From Lactiplantibacillus nangangensis (lineage in GTDB: Bacteria; Bacillota; Bacilli; Lactobacillales; Lactobacillaceae): DNA of 64,000 bases. Where the stretch lies: contig NZ_BJDI01000008.1 of NCBI RefSeq assembly GCF_005405065.1, positions 62,001 through 126,000 on the forward strand, given 5' to 3'. Below are positions 1-10,195 of this stretch, one piece after another. The number at the start of each line of letters is the position of its first letter. The first letter of the stretch is position 1. The notes under the pieces were generated by a model. It was not told where the DNA came from. It saw nothing but the letters and a program-made list of their open reading frames with translations, and searched no databases. Both the position numbers and the translations under genes were made by a program.

Positions 1-81
1 GCCCAATGACAAGTTCGTTAAAACTTGTTCATTGCCATACAGCGTCCGGTTGGCCAAAGATTGATAGTCATTAAATTCCAC
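1..81 (-). CDS. MazG-like nucleotide pyrophosphohydrolase, N-terminal fragment
   Basis: The window edge cuts this gene after 27 codons. It opens with GTG at 79-81, preceded by a GGGAGG ribosome site about 9 bases upstream, inside the end of ysxC. The start lies only 2 bases after the ysxC stop, so the two are probably co-transcribed. The visible peptide begins MEFNDYQSLANRT and continues LYGNEQVLTNLSLG, which resembles the first helix of MazG-type NTP pyrophosphohydrolases (inference from family resemblance). The EExxE/D metal-binding motif would lie outside the window, so the family call is tentative. Confidence 0.5.
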   Translation of the reverse strand, partial: MEFNDYQSLANRTLYGNEQVLTNLSLG

Positions 82-83
82 TG

Positions 84-677
84 TTAATTGCCTCCCACTG
101 TATGTGCTTCGATCCAGTCCCAAACAGCTTCTTTACCCGCTTTAGTTTTTGCGGAAAACGGAATAAAATCATCACCGGCTTGGAAATTCAAAGTTTTCTT
201 AATTAAGCTCTCTTGTTTGTTCCACTTGCCACGGGCGATTTTGTCGCTCTTAGTCGCGACCACGAGTAATGGCATCTTGTAATAATGCATCCACTCGTAC
301 ATCGTCACATCGTCTTTCGTTGGCGCATGGCGCGCGTCTACTAAAATGATGACCCCACGTAAGGTACTCCGATTCGTCAAATAAGTTTCAATCATCTGAC
401 CGAATTTCTCGCGATCCTTCTTAGATACTTTGGCGTAACCATAACCCGGTACGTCGACAAAGTACAATTGATCTTCGACCTTATAAAAATTTAACGTCTG
501 TGTTTTTCCGGGCTGACTTGACGTCCGCGCATAGCTATTGCGGTTGATCAACACATTAATCAAAGACGACTTACCAACATTCGAACGACCGGACAACGCC
601 ACTTCAGGATAACCGGTGGTTGGATATTGGCTGGTCGCCACGGCACTCATGACCAGTTCTACGTTATGCACTTCCAT
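84..677 (-). CDS. ysxC: Ribosome biogenesis GTP-binding protein YsxC/EngB
   Basis: 197-residue essential GTPase of the TrmE-Era-EngA-EngB family, which acts in late 50S ribosome assembly (family knowledge). Seen: G1 motif GRSNVGKS at residues 30-37, G3 DVPGYG, and G4 TKSD. I chose the ATG at 677 ([10 protein letters not shown]) because GAGGAG lies 9 bases upstream and the length fits the family. An in-frame ATG at 713 would add 12 residues but has no ribosome site. It follows clpX on the same strand, a common Firmicute order, but a hairpin at 776-814 lies between them. Confidence 0.95.
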   Translation of the reverse strand: MEVHNVELVMSAVATSQYPTTGYPEVALSGRSNVGKSSLINVLINRNSYARTSSQPGKTQTLNFYKVEDQLYFVDVPGYGYAKVSKKDREKFGQMIETYLTNRSTLRGVIILVDARHAPTKDDVTMYEWMHYYKMPLLVVATKSDKIARGKWNKQESLIKKTLNFQAGDDFIPFSAKTKAGKEAVWDWIEAHTVGGN

Positions 678-775
678 CGAAAATAACTCCTCTACCAAAT
701 AGTCTTTACCCATTCTAACACAATTCTCAACGACGATTGGTCTAGTTTGAATGCCTCAAATGACAATTAACAGCA

Positions 776-814
776 GTCAGGACCGCGATAAGTAACGCCC
801 ATCGCGGTCCTGAC
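776..814 (-). terminator. Hairpin terminator after clpX
   Basis: A 14-bp perfect stem (GTCAGGACCGCGAT with its complement) around an 11-base loop lies just past the clpX stop. The tract that follows on the minus strand is only moderately T-rich, so termination may be partial and allow some read-through into ysxC. Confidence 0.65.
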
Positions 815-841
815 TTCGATTTCAATTAAATTTTACTGAAC

Positions 842-2104
842 CTATGACGCTTTTTGATCTTCCAAAACCAATTCTGGTTCGGCATGATCTTCAACCGTCG
901 CTTTATTAATAATGACCTTCTTCACGTCTTTACGGCTTGGAATATCAAACATGATGTCCCGCATCGTATCTTCAATGATTGACCGTAACCCCCGGGCACC
1001 AGTATTACGAGCTAAAGCTTCTTGTGCGATGGCGCGTAAGGCGTCATCGTCAAAGTCTAACTCAGCACCGTCCAACGCAATCAAGCGTTGATACTGCTTA
1101 ACTAAGGCGTTCTTTGGTTCAGTTAAGATCCGCACCAAATCGTCCTCGGTCAAACGTTCTAAGGCCGTCAAGATTGGCAACCGCCCGATAAATTCAGGAA
1201 TTAACCCAAATTGTAGCAAATCTTCTGGCACAACTTGTTGCATGATACTCTTGGTATCATCCAAAATCGCGTTCTTACCATCGGTATCATTACCGAAACC
1301 GATCGTCTTGTCACCAAGGCGACGTTTAACGATCTCTTCAATACCATCAAATGCCCCACCAACGATGAATAAGATGTTCGTGGTATCAATTTGAATGAAC
1401 TCTTGTTGTGGGTGCTTACGACCACCCTGCGGCGGAACGTTGGCAATGGTCCCTTCCAAGATCTTCAAGAGGGCTTGTTGGACCCCTTCACCAGAAACAT
1501 CGCGTGTAATCGACACGTTCTCGCTCTTCTTAGCGATCTTATCGATTTCATCAATGTAGATGATACCCTTTTCTGCACGTTCAACATCGTAATCAGCATT
1601 TTGCAATAACTTCAATAAGATGTTTTCAACGTCTTCACCAACATAACCCGCTTCAGTCAAGGTAGTGGCATCCGCAATCGCAAATGGCACGTCCAAGATA
1701 CGCGCCAAGCTTTGGGCTAAGAAAGTCTTCCCAGAGCCAGTGGGACCAACTAAACTGATATTACTCTTTTGTAATTCGGGACCATCGGAGTCCTTATCAC
1801 TATCCTCCATCGCTTTAACCCGCTTATAGTGATTATAAACTGCGACAGATAAAGTCCGTTTAGCTTCATTTTGACCGATTACATATTGGTCTAGTTCGTC
1901 AACAATTTCCTTTGGTGTTGGAATATCTGTCAATTCATGTGATTGTTCTTCACTGAATTCTTCATCGATAATTTCTTTACATAAGTCGATACATTCATTA
2001 CAGATATACACGCCGGGGCCGGCAACAATTTTTTTAACTTGATCTTGTGATTTCCCACAAAATGAACAGTTAACTGGGCCGTTTGTCTCGGTATTTTCAA
2101 ACAT
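842..2104 (-). CDS. clpX: ATP-dependent Clp protease ATP-binding subunit ClpX
   Basis: 420-residue AAA+ unfoldase that recognises substrates and feeds them to the ClpP chamber in the cytoplasm (family knowledge). Seen: an N-terminal four-cysteine zinc domain (Cys13, Cys16, Cys35, Cys38), Walker A GPTGSGKT at 120-127, Walker [10 protein letters not shown], and the GYVGEDVE pore segment. The ATG follows a GAGGTGAG ribosome site. It lies downstream of tig, the usual Firmicute order, but separated by a terminator and a possible promoter of its own. Full length. Confidence 0.98.
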   Translation of the reverse strand: MFENTETNGPVNCSFCGKSQDQVKKIVAGPGVYICNECIDLCKEIIDEEFSEEQSHELTDIPTPKEIVDELDQYVIGQNEAKRTLSVAVYNHYKRVKAMEDSDKDSDGPELQKSNISLVGPTGSGKTFLAQSLARILDVPFAIADATTLTEAGYVGEDVENILLKLLQNADYDVERAEKGIIYIDEIDKIAKKSENVSITRDVSGEGVQQALLKILEGTIANVPPQGGRKHPQQEFIQIDTTNILFIVGGAFDGIEEIVKRRLGDKTIGFGNDTDGKNAILDDTKSIMQQVVPEDLLQFGLIPEFIGRLPILTALERLTEDDLVRILTEPKNALVKQYQRLIALDGAELDFDDDALRAIAQEALARNTGARGLRSIIEDTMRDIMFDIPSRKDVKKVIINKATVEDHAEPELVLEDQKAS

Positions 2105-2194
2105 TCATTCTCACCTCATCGATGTATTTACATGGATTAATCATAACAGAAAAACAGGCCTAAAACCACCTATGGCCTTGTCACTTCGTCCATT

Positions 2195-2224
2195 ACTATA
2201 ACATGGGTCTTTGAAAACCTGAAA
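2195..2224 (-). promoter_or_regulatory. Candidate clpX promoter
   Basis: On the minus strand TATAGT is preceded by an extended TGT and, 18 bases further upstream, by TTTCAG. It lies in the tig-clpX gap, downstream of the tig terminator. The match is moderate and was judged by eye only. Confidence 0.4.
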
Positions 2225-2263
2225 TGATTTGTCTATAAACTTACAAACGGTTTTGTTCAAACT

Positions 2264-2297
2264 AAAGGCCTCAAGGAGTTACCCCCTCAAGGCCTTT
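2264..2297 (-). terminator. Terminator after tig
   Basis: A 13-bp stem with two G-U pairs (AAAGGCCTTGAGG and partner) lies 20 bases past the tig stop and is followed on the minus strand by a short T-containing tract. Confidence 0.7.
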
Positions 2298-2316
2298 TAG
2301 TCGATCGACTAATTAA

Positions 2317-3636
2317 TTAGTCTTCTTTGTCTTCTTTTTTGTCGTCAGCTTTAGCATTTTGCTTGGCTGAATCAGCAATCAAGTCAACCGCTTGGCGAAT
2401 CGCAATATCATGTGACAACATGTCGTCAGTTAAAGCACCGCGAACAGCGCTTTCTTCCATGTTATATTGACCAGCTAAGTCTTTAACTTCAGCATCAATC
2501 TCATCTTTTGAAGGTTTGATGTTTTCAGCTTCAACAACGGCTTCTAAGACTAAGTTAGTCTTAACCCGACGTTCAGCATCCGCAGCAAATTGCTTGTGCA
2601 AGTCATCTTCAGAAGTACCAGTTAACTTGTAGTAAGTCTTAGGGTCAATACCTTGTTGTTGCATGTTAGCCAAGTATTGATCCATTTGACGATGAATATC
2701 GTCTTCCTTCATGGCATCAGGAATTGCTTCGATTTCAGCATTGTCAACGGCTTGGTTTAAAGCTTCATCTTCAATCGCGTCATGGGCAGCAGATTCTTTT
2801 TGTTCTTTAAGTTCGTCCTTGATCTTAGCCTTTAATTCTTCAAGTGTGTCAACGTCTTCGTCAACATCCTTGGCAAATTCATCGTCTAATTCTGGGAGTT
2901 CCTTAGTTTTAACTTCATGGATGGTTACTTTGAAAGTAGCTTCCTTGTCTTGTAAGTCTTCCGCTTGGTAATCCTTAGGGAAGGTTACTTTGACTTCTTT
3001 TTCGTCGCCGGCTTTGGCACCAACTAATTGTTCTTCGAAGCCAGGGATGAATGAGTTTGAGCCCAATTCAAGGGAGTAGTTTTCAGATTCGCCGCCTTCA
3101 AATGGTTCGCCATCGACGAAACCTTTGAAGTCGATCACAACAGTGTCACCGTTAGCAGCTGGTTGGTCTTCTTTCAAAACTAATTCAGCTTGCTTTTCAC
3201 GACGTGATTCTAATTCAGCATCAACGTCTTTGGCATAGACACGTGTGTTTTGACGAGTAACACTAAGTTCTTTGTAGTCGCCTAATTTAACTTCTGGTTG
3301 AACAGTTACAACCGCTTTTAAGACCCATGCCTTGCCTTTTTCCATGCTATCAACATCGATCTTAGGTTGGTCTACGGGTTCAATTTCAGTCTCTTTAATC
3401 GCTTGTTCATATGCTTCTGGGAGCACGATGTTCAAAGCATCTTGATAGAGTGCTTCTTCACCATACATTTGATTGAAGATTTGACGAGGAACCTTCCCCT
3501 TACGGAAACCAGGGACGTTTAAGTTCTTCTTAGTACGTTGGAAGGCCTTATCGATTCCTTCTTTAATCTTGTCAGCACCAATTTCGAACGTTAATTCGCC
3601 TTGGTTGCCATCTTTCTTTTCCCACTTTGCAGCCAT
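2317..3636 (-). CDS. tig: Trigger factor, ribosome-bound chaperone and prolyl isomerase
   Basis: 439 residues, the usual family length. It docks near the polypeptide exit tunnel and shields nascent chains (family knowledge). Seen: the ribosome-binding signature GFRKGK at 43-48, a central FKBP-type domain around residues 160-245 ([20 protein letters not shown]), and an alpha-helical C-terminal chaperone domain. The tail is strongly charged ([11 protein letters not shown]). The ATG has GGAGGG upstream. It is bounded by terminators on both sides, so it is probably transcribed alone. Confidence 0.97.
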   Translation of the reverse strand: MAAKWEKKDGNQGELTFEIGADKIKEGIDKAFQRTKKNLNVPGFRKGKVPRQIFNQMYGEEALYQDALNIVLPEAYEQAIKETEIEPVDQPKIDVDSMEKGKAWVLKAVVTVQPEVKLGDYKELSVTRQNTRVYAKDVDAELESRREKQAELVLKEDQPAANGDTVVIDFKGFVDGEPFEGGESENYSLELGSNSFIPGFEEQLVGAKAGDEKEVKVTFPKDYQAEDLQDKEATFKVTIHEVKTKELPELDDEFAKDVDEDVDTLEELKAKIKDELKEQKESAAHDAIEDEALNQAVDNAEIEAIPDAMKEDDIHRQMDQYLANMQQQGIDPKTYYKLTGTSEDDLHKQFAADAERRVKTNLVLEAVVEAENIKPSKDEIDAEVKDLAGQYNMEESAVRGALTDDMLSHDIAIRQAVDLIADSAKQNAKADDKKEDKED

Positions 3637-3773
3637 TGTATTCCCTCCGAAACATTTAGTTTTTCTACAATTCTAGTCAATTGCATACTGGTTAAGTTTA
3701 ACCTATCGACTCAATAAAGTAAACAAAATCAGTTAAAAAAGCGCGTATTCTGGCGTTTTATTGTAAATTTTCT

Positions 3774-3810
3774 AAAAAAAAGAGACTTGGAAGGAATCTT
3801 CCAAGTCTCT
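3774..3810 (-). terminator. Strong terminator after tuf
   Basis: A perfect 13-bp stem (AGAGACTTGGAAG and complement) with a 4-base loop is followed on the minus strand by seven T residues. Confidence 0.93.
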
Positions 3811-3839
3811 TAAATGAATCAATGAAAATCAACTAGAGA

Positions 3840-5027
3840 TTAGTCATCAATTTCAGAAACAACACCGGCACCAACAGTATGGCCACCTTCACGAACAGTG
3901 AACTTAGTACCCTTTTCAATGGCAACAGGGGAAATTAATTCAACTGTAAATGTAACGTTGTCTCCAGGCATAACCATTTCAACGCCATCTGGTAATTCAA
4001 TAACACCAGTAACGTCAGTGGTATGGAAGTAGAATTGAGGACGGTAGTTTGAGAAGAATGGCGTATGACGGCCACCTTCTTCTTTAGTCAAGATATAAAC
4101 TTCGCCCTTGAAGTTCTTATGGGTCTTGATCGAACCTGGCTTAGCAAGCACTTGACCACGTACGACTTGTTCGCGGTTAACACCACGTAACAAAGCACCA
4201 ACGTTATCGCCGGCTTCACCTAAGTCAAGGGTCTTACGGAACATTTCAAGACCAGTAACAGTTGACTTCAATGGTTCGTCATGCAAACCAACGATTTCAA
4301 CTTCGTCACCGACTTTAACAGTCCCACGATCGATACGACCAGAAGCAACAGTCCCACGACCAGTGATTGAGAAGACATCTTCAACAGGCATTAAGAAAGG
4401 CTTGTCAGTATCACGAACTGGTGTTGGGATGTATTCATCGACAACGTCCATTAAGTGTAAGATAACCTTTTCTTGTTCTGGGTCGCCTTCGAGAGCTTTC
4501 AAAGCTGAACCACGGATAACAGGAATATCGTCACCAGGGAAATCGTATTCTGAAAGTAATTCACGTACTTCCATTTCGACCAAGTCAACTAATTCGTCAT
4601 CATCAACAAGATCAGTCTTGTTTAAGAAAACAACGATGTAGTCAACACCAACTTGGCGAGCCAAGAGGATGTGTTCACGCGTTTGTGGCATAGGACCATC
4701 AGTTGCGGCAACAACTAAGATGGCACCATCCATTTGAGCGGCACCAGTGATCATGTTTTTAACGTAATCAGCATGTCCTGGGGCATCAATATGCGCATAG
4801 TGACGCTTTTCTGTTTCGTATTCAACGTGCGCGGTGTTGATAGTAATACCACGTTCACGTTCTTCGGGAGCGGCATCAATTGAGGCAAAATCTTGAGCTT
4901 CTGCTAAGCCCTTTTCAGATAATACCTTTGTGATTGCAGCTGTCAAAGTAGTCTTCCCATGGTCAACGTGGCCGATAGTACCAATGTTTACATGGGGTTT
5001 TGTTCTTTCATAATGTGCTTTTGCCAT
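3840..5027 (-). CDS. tuf: Translation elongation factor Tu
   Basis: 395 residues, full length. GTPase that delivers aminoacyl-tRNA to the ribosomal A site (family knowledge). Seen: G1 GHVDHGKT at 19-26, [13 protein letters not shown] in the switch I region, DAPGHADY (G3), NKTD (G4) and the two C-terminal beta-barrel domains ending [12 protein letters not shown] near-perfect GGAGG ribosome site precedes the ATG. The gene stands alone between its own promoter region and a strong terminator, rather than in a str operon. Confidence 0.99.
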   Translation of the reverse strand: MAKAHYERTKPHVNIGTIGHVDHGKTTLTAAITKVLSEKGLAEAQDFASIDAAPEERERGITINTAHVEYETEKRHYAHIDAPGHADYVKNMITGAAQMDGAILVVAATDGPMPQTREHILLARQVGVDYIVVFLNKTDLVDDDELVDLVEMEVRELLSEYDFPGDDIPVIRGSALKALEGDPEQEKVILHLMDVVDEYIPTPVRDTDKPFLMPVEDVFSITGRGTVASGRIDRGTVKVGDEVEIVGLHDEPLKSTVTGLEMFRKTLDLGEAGDNVGALLRGVNREQVVRGQVLAKPGSIKTHKNFKGEVYILTKEEGGRHTPFFSNYRPQFYFHTTDVTGVIELPDGVEMVMPGDNVTFTVELISPVAIEKGTKFTVREGGHTVGAGVVSEIDD

Positions 5028-5099
5028 TAAATGAAACCTCCTGTGATTTTCGCAAGAATAATGTCAGTACAAATAATGCCCGACAATTCTTTAGTTAAT

Positions 5100-5128
5100 A
5101 TTATACTACATCCTAATGAAAAGGCCAA
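5100..5128 (-). promoter_or_regulatory. Second candidate tuf promoter
   Basis: TATAAT on the minus strand with TTGGCC 17 bases upstream, closer to tuf than the promoter at 5160-5188. The -35 match is weaker. Confidence 0.45.
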
Positions 5129-5159
5129 ATCACGCACCCATCACTAAGAATCCTTAAAC

Positions 5160-5188
5160 ATTATATATAGTAGCCTCTGTTTTGTAAA
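5160..5188 (-). promoter_or_regulatory. Candidate tuf promoter
   Basis: TTTACA, 17-base spacer, TATAAT on the minus strand: a near-consensus vegetative promoter about 130 bases upstream of the tuf start. It is expected for such a highly expressed gene. Confidence 0.7.
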
Positions 5189-5241
5189 CAGATATTATTC
5201 AAAAAATTGAATTTTTGTAAGAAAAAGCTTATTGCTTTCAA

Positions 5242-6162
5242 TTATTGGGCCAATTCCAAATTTAATTGTTGGATTTTTTGCTGACTGTCAAGCATTTTTT
5301 GCTCGGAAACAGTTAATTTTGGGGATAGTTGTCCGGTCTGACTCCCAATTAAGAGTGCCACCCAACTTTGCGCACTGGTCACAATTTTTTCAGGGCTGGG
5401 ATATAAATACATTAATTGTAATGACAGCAGTCCTTGCAGGCTTTCATACAACACCGCATCTTGATGCGCGAGCTGTTGCTGTAACGCCGCTTGCACAGCC
5501 AAGCTCACATGATCTTGGCCCATCGCCGGCAAAGCATTTGGCACGACCGTCAGTGACGTTTCGTCCAACCATTGGAACGTCACGGGGGACTCGACGCCTA
5601 ACCCCTTCAACGTATATAAGACCTCCACTCTGGAGAGCTGATGTAAAAATGGATCCACTAGCAGAAATTTAGCCGCGGTCAGATATTTCGCATAAGTTAA
5701 ATGTTTAGCAGCCGCTAATCGCGTCATCTGACCCGTTACCGGCAAATCTGAGAGATGATAAAACTGTTTCATCGTCGTCTTCAAGGTTTGCTGCATTGTG
5801 GTTTCAGCCAATTGTTCTGCCACCGACAATTGTTTTTTCGTCGCTTGCAGCCACGCTGGCGCGATTTTGGCGCGTTGCTGTGCTGACAACCGTGCTTGAA
5901 TAAACTGCTGGCTTTGACACAAACAGTCAATTAACACATCCGCCGTCTGGTCCGTTTTCAAGTAATCGGCCTCATACTCCAACGCCAATTCACTCGCTTG
6001 CATAAATTTTTTTGTGTGACATAACGCTGTCACTAATTTCAAATTAAGCACATAGCTTTGTTCCTGCTGATAGGCAACTTCAAACTGACTCGCCGCCAAC
6101 GACCATTTGCCAGCCGTGGCTGCCGTTTCACCGGCAGTGATAAGTTGCGCAATGGTTTTCAA
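5242..6162 (-). CDS. TPR-like helical protein of unknown function
   Basis: 306 residues, soluble, rich in Ala, Gln and Leu. The N-terminal 100 residues show helical pairs typical of tetratricopeptide repeats (GKWSLAASQFEVAYQQEQSY, then AALCH-like and FMQASELALEYE helices). The C-terminal half has no motif I recognise. There is no signal peptide or membrane segment. The start is TTG at 6160-6162, placed 7 bases after a GGGGGT ribosome site. It lies between the RNase J2 terminator and the tuf promoter. Function unknown; a protein-interaction scaffold is the most that can be inferred. Confidence 0.75.
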   Translation of the reverse strand: MKTIAQLITAGETAATAGKWSLAASQFEVAYQQEQSYVLNLKLVTALCHTKKFMQASELALEYEADYLKTDQTADVLIDCLCQSQQFIQARLSAQQRAKIAPAWLQATKKQLSVAEQLAETTMQQTLKTTMKQFYHLSDLPVTGQMTRLAAAKHLTYAKYLTAAKFLLVDPFLHQLSRVEVLYTLKGLGVESPVTFQWLDETSLTVVPNALPAMGQDHVSLAVQAALQQQLAHQDAVLYESLQGLLSLQLMYLYPSPEKIVTSAQSWVALLIGSQTGQLSPKLTVSEQKMLDSQQKIQQLNLELAQ

Positions 6163-6185
6163 ACCGCTACCCCCTTTCTGTGGAC

Positions 6186-6210
6186 CAAAAAAGTCGGGAA
6201 AATCCCGACT
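6186..6210 (-). terminator. Short terminator after RNase J2 gene
   Basis: An 8-bp stem AGTCGGGA/TCCCGACT with a 3-base loop is followed by five T residues on the minus strand. It ends about 15 bases before the ribosome site of the next gene. Confidence 0.7.
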
Positions 6211-6225
6211 AATTTTAACACTAAT

Positions 6226-7950
6226 TTAAGCTTCATCTTCGGTTTGAGCAGCTTCCGGCTTTGCCTTTTTAGACTGACGCCGATGATGCTGATTAACTTC
6301 CATGATCACAGGCAAAATCACAGGATGTCGTTTCGTTTGATCCCATAAATAATGGTTCAACTTCTCACGAACCGCCTGTTTCAGATGGCCCCAATCAAAC
6401 TCTTTATTATCCAAATTTGATTGAACTGTCTCTTTGACCAACTCAGCGCTTTCCTGCATCAAGTCCTTGCTCGTCTTCACGTACACGAACCCACGCGAGG
6501 TAATCTTGGGGGTTGAGATGATTTTCTTCTTTTTGCGATCAATTGTGACGACCGCGACAAAGATCCCATCTTCCGACAAAATCTTACGGTCCCGTAAGAC
6601 AATGTTCCCAATATCACCAACACCGATACCATCGATCATCGTATCGCCAACTTCAATTGAGCCGGCTAAGTGCATCTCTTCACCATCATAGACGTACTGA
6701 TCACCTTTGGCCGCAATCAAGATGTGGTCGTCAGGAATCCCGACTTCCTTAGCAAATTCAGCATGAGATTCGAGCAACCGATATTCACCTTGGATTGGCA
6801 TAAAGTATTTAGGCTTCATCAGGTTCATCATCAACTGGAGATCCCGCTTCGTGGCATGTCCAGAAGAGTTCATCTCATCAGCAATGGCTTTGACATCCGC
6901 ACCAGCACGATAAATCATGTCGCGCGTCTTGGCGACGACCGTTTCCATTGAGTGTGACGGCGTCGTTGTAATGAAGACTAAGTCGCCAGCTTCAATGTTA
7001 ACTTTGCCTTCTTGCTTGTTGGACATCCGTTGTAGCGCCTTGATTGGTTCACCCATCCGGCCAGTCTGCAAAATGACGACTTTAGATGGATCCAATTTTT
7101 CAGCGGTTGCCAATGGGACGACAACGTCTGCCGGCATTCGGAGCTTCTTCAACTTCAAGGCAGTGTTGATAATACTTTCAACATCCCCAGGCATTAAAGC
7201 GACTTTGCGACCAGACTTTTCAGCAGCATCCAAGACTTGTTGAATCCGCAAAATATTTGAAGCAACTGAAGCCACAATAATCCGACCATTATGATATCTA
7301 AAAGTTTCCAACACGTATGACGCAATTTCATGCTCACTAACGGGCTGGTCAAAGTTCTCAGCATTAGCTGAATCACTCAGTAACGCTAAAACCCCTTTTG
7401 AGCCAATTTCGGCTAAACGAGCAAAATCAGTCTGATAGCCAACGGTAGCCGTTGGATCGAACTTGAAGTCACCGGTATAAACGACTTGCCCTTCACTCGT
7501 TTGTAACACGATTCCCATAGAGTCCGGAATCGAATGCGTCGTCCGGAAAAAAGAAGCCGTCACATTGCCAAAATCAATTTCAGTCTTTTCATCCACAATG
7601 TGGAAATCATTGAATTTCTTCGCCTTAGGATCTTTTTGCAATTGAATTTTTGCCAATTCAATCGTCAATTCAGAACCAAAAACGGGCACATTAAATTCAT
7701 TTAAAAAGTAAGGCAAGGCGCCGATTGCGTCCGCATGACCGTGCGTCAAGAAGACCCCAACGATTCGATCAGCGTTTTCTCGCAAATAACTGAAATCTGG
7801 AATCACAATATCGATTCCTAGTAATTCATTTTCCGGGTACTTCAACCCACAATCTAACACATAGATGTCACCATCGACTTCGACAGCGTACATGTTTTTA
7901 CCATTTTCTCGAACCCCACCAAAGGGGGTAATTTGGACTTTACTACTCAA
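6226..7950 (-). CDS. rnjB: Ribonuclease J2-like protein (degenerate catalytic motif)
   Basis: 574 residues: metallo-beta-lactamase fold, beta-CASP domain (GRIIVASVASNILRIQQVL) and the RNase J C-terminal domain. The metal motif reads HGHADA at residues 70-75 instead of HxHxDH, so one metal-binding histidine is missing. RNase J2 subunits are known to have weakened active sites and to work in complex with RNase J1 in mRNA decay and processing. The second paralogue at 34720-36396 keeps HGHEDH, which is why I assign J2 here and J1 there. The ATG lies a few bases upstream of a PFGGVRENGKN segment shared with the family. It is followed by a short terminator. Confidence 0.9.
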   Translation of the reverse strand: MSSKVQITPFGGVRENGKNMYAVEVDGDIYVLDCGLKYPENELLGIDIVIPDFSYLRENADRIVGVFLTHGHADAIGALPYFLNEFNVPVFGSELTIELAKIQLQKDPKAKKFNDFHIVDEKTEIDFGNVTASFFRTTHSIPDSMGIVLQTSEGQVVYTGDFKFDPTATVGYQTDFARLAEIGSKGVLALLSDSANAENFDQPVSEHEIASYVLETFRYHNGRIIVASVASNILRIQQVLDAAEKSGRKVALMPGDVESIINTALKLKKLRMPADVVVPLATAEKLDPSKVVILQTGRMGEPIKALQRMSNKQEGKVNIEAGDLVFITTTPSHSMETVVAKTRDMIYRAGADVKAIADEMNSSGHATKRDLQLMMNLMKPKYFMPIQGEYRLLESHAEFAKEVGIPDDHILIAAKGDQYVYDGEEMHLAGSIEVGDTMIDGIGVGDIGNIVLRDRKILSEDGIFVAVVTIDRKKKKIISTPKITSRGFVYVKTSKDLMQESAELVKETVQSNLDNKEFDWGHLKQAVREKLNHYLWDQTKRHPVILPVIMEVNQHHRRQSKKAKPEAAQTEDEA

Positions 7951-7965
7951 TTATTTCACCTTGAT

Positions 7966-8841
7966 TCATTTAATATTAAGTGTTGTATACAATTTAGTTT
8001 GTTGTTCAGCAGTTAACGGCAAGATTGGCAACCGTGGTTCGCCAACCGGCTGACCGACATGGTTTAAAGCTGCCTTAACTGGCGATGGTGATGGTGCACT
8101 AAACAGTGCGGCCATCTTTGGCGTTAAATCACGCTGGTATTTCGCAGCCTTCGCTATTTCGCCTTTAGCCACCGCTTGGAACATGGCCGTCATTTCATCA
8201 CCATAAATATGACTAGCAACCGAAATAACACCGGCACCACCAATTTCCTTAGCCGCTAAACTTTGCGAGTCTTCACCGGTATAAACCAGAAAATCAGCTG
8301 GCGCATTTTCGACGATTGCGCCGTATTCTTCCATCGACGTACACTGTTTGATCCCAATAATATTCGGATTTTGAGCCAATTCCAAAACCGTCTCAACGTT
8401 CATCTTGACGATCACACGTCCAGGAATATTATAGATGATCACTGGTAGACCACCCTGCTGGGCAACGGCAGTAAAATGCGCAATCATGCCAGCTTGATCT
8501 GGCTTATTATAATATGGCACAACGACCAATGCGGCATCGATACCCTTGATCTGGCTGACCTTTTGCGTAAACGCAATCGTCGCAGCGGTACTGTTTGACC
8601 CCGTACCGGCAATGATTGGCACTCGACCAGCAACGATTTCAGCGGCCTTCTTGAGTAGCCCCAATTTTTCAGCCTCGGTCAACGTTGGTGCTTCACCCGT
8701 CGTCCCACCAACTAACAAGCCTTGGGTCCCATGTGCCAACAAGTGTTCGATCAAGCTCTTCAAGCGCTCATCATCGACCTGCTGTTGATCATTAAAAGGG
8801 GTCACCATGGCAGTCATTAAATCAACATTTTTAAAGTTCAT
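7966..8841 (-). CDS. dapA: 4-hydroxy-tetrahydrodipicolinate synthase
   Basis: 291 residues. Condenses pyruvate with aspartate semialdehyde, the first committed step of the diaminopimelate/lysine pathway (family knowledge). Seen: GGTTGE at 45-50, catalytic Tyr137 in IIYNIPGR, Schiff-base Lys165 in GIKQCTS. An AAGGAG ribosome site precedes the ATG. The RNase J2 gene follows after 15 bases, so the two may be co-transcribed. A perfect palindrome at 8871-8888 lies just upstream. dapF is elsewhere in this window (52090-53088). Confidence 0.95.
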   Translation of the reverse strand: MNFKNVDLMTAMVTPFNDQQQVDDERLKSLIEHLLAHGTQGLLVGGTTGEAPTLTEAEKLGLLKKAAEIVAGRVPIIAGTGSNSTAATIAFTQKVSQIKGIDAALVVVPYYNKPDQAGMIAHFTAVAQQGGLPVIIYNIPGRVIVKMNVETVLELAQNPNIIGIKQCTSMEEYGAIVENAPADFLVYTGEDSQSLAAKEIGGAGVISVASHIYGDEMTAMFQAVAKGEIAKAAKYQRDLTPKMAALFSAPSPSPVKAALNHVGQPVGEPRLPILPLTAEQQTKLYTTLNIK

Positions 8842-8870
8842 GCATTAAAACTCCTTACGATAAGATTTTA

Positions 8871-8888
8871 CAAGTATAGTTATACTTG
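8871..8888. promoter_or_regulatory. Palindrome upstream of dapA, possible operator
   Basis: CAAGTATA-GT-TATACTTG is a perfect 18-base inverted repeat, about 30 bases before the dapA start and outside any gene. It could be a repressor site or a small leader hairpin. There is no T-tract, so it is not a terminator. Confidence 0.35.
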
Positions 8889-8968
8889 AGCCGAATAAAT
8901 AACTCTCTTCAGTTTACCACATTTTAAACTAAAGCAATAGCTAGGCCATTCATCCCATCATGCCTGAC

Positions 8969-10156
8969 TTAATGTTGCGGTTGTGACCGAAAATAACCCC
9001 ACCATAATCCCAAAACGAGTAACTCTAAACCGGCTGTCACTAGAAAAATGGGCTGATAACCCCATTGCGTTGCCACTAGTGCTGCCAGCCCTGGTCCAAT
9101 CACGTTTCCTGTCGATTGAGCGGACTGATTCAGACTAAAGACCCGGCCAAATGCCGTCCGTGGAACGCGTTCAACTGTCAAAATCTGAATGGCTGGCAAC
9201 AATGCCGCATCCGCGATGCCCAAAATAAATCGTAAGACGACCAACTGCCAAATTTGGGTCGTCAGACTGGTCAAGGCAAGGTTAATGATGGCTAAGCTCA
9301 AAAAAATCACGAGACAGCGATTGGCCCCAAAATGATCTAGCCAGTGACCAACTCGCCCAGCCATCAAAATTGTCGCCAGTCCGGGGGCCGCCGCCACGAG
9401 TCCCGTCATCATCACGACTTGACTAGCTTGATGACTCAATTGGCCGACAAACAGGCTTAGAATCGGCGTGATGGCATTGGTCGTCGCTTGAATCACTAAT
9501 AATGATGAAAATAAGGCGATAAAAAATGGTGCCCCGATGTCCCGTAAAATAGGCCGTAATGGCACTAATTTCGCGCGACTAATCGCTGTGACTTGTTCTG
9601 TAACGCCCCACCAAGTTAGCCCAAAAACAAGCGCCATCAAACTACCAGTGACAAAAAAAGCCCCCCGATAGCCGACCGTACTCGCCAAGCTGCCACCAAG
9701 CAATGGGCCTAACAAACTGCCCGTAATACTCCCCGTCACTAATCTACTCAACTGTTGACCACGAGTCGCGACTGGCGCCGTTAACGAAATGAGTGCATTG
9801 GCATTATTGATATAGCCCGAGAAAGCACCTTGTAGCGCCCGTAAGCCTAACAATACCCAAACATTTGGTGCTAATCCGACGCCAATAATCGTCAAAGTCA
9901 TGACCCCAGACGCTCGCAAGCACATCAGCTTACGTCCCTTTTGATCGGCTAAACGTCCCCATAGTGGTGAAACAAGTGCTTTACTGGCATACGTCACAGC
10001 AAAGGCGGCCGCCCCCAGCCAAGTCAGTTGTTGCGTTGTAAACTGACCCAGCGTTTGGATATATAACACAATAAACGGTAAAGTCATCGCATTGCCTAAT
10101 TCTGTGATCAGGCTTCCCAACCAAAGAATCCGAAAATTACGTTTTAACTCGATCAC
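8969..10156 (-). CDS. MFS transporter, probable drug exporter
   Basis: 395 residues with about 12 hydrophobic segments. The motif-A-like loop GRLADQKGRK follows the second segment, as in 12-segment drug:H+ antiporters of the major facilitator superfamily. The two halves are related in length. GTG start at 10154-10156; a GAGGG lies about 14 bases upstream, so the exact start is uncertain. Substrate unknown. It stands alone between dapA and rpsO, and its promoter has an unusual long spacer with a dyad (see 10196-10227). Confidence 0.82.
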   Translation of the reverse strand: MIELKRNFRILWLGSLITELGNAMTLPFIVLYIQTLGQFTTQQLTWLGAAAFAVTYASKALVSPLWGRLADQKGRKLMCLRASGVMTLTIIGVGLAPNVWVLLGLRALQGAFSGYINNANALISLTAPVATRGQQLSRLVTGSITGSLLGPLLGGSLASTVGYRGAFFVTGSLMALVFGLTWWGVTEQVTAISRAKLVPLRPILRDIGAPFFIALFSSLLVIQATTNAITPILSLFVGQLSHQASQVVMMTGLVAAAPGLATILMAGRVGHWLDHFGANRCLVIFLSLAIINLALTSLTTQIWQLVVLRFILGIADAALLPAIQILTVERVPRTAFGRVFSLNQSAQSTGNVIGPGLAALVATQWGYQPIFLVTAGLELLVLGLWWGYFRSQPQH

Positions 10157-10195
10157 GATTAATCACCATGCCCTCACATCAGCTTTTAAATTCTA

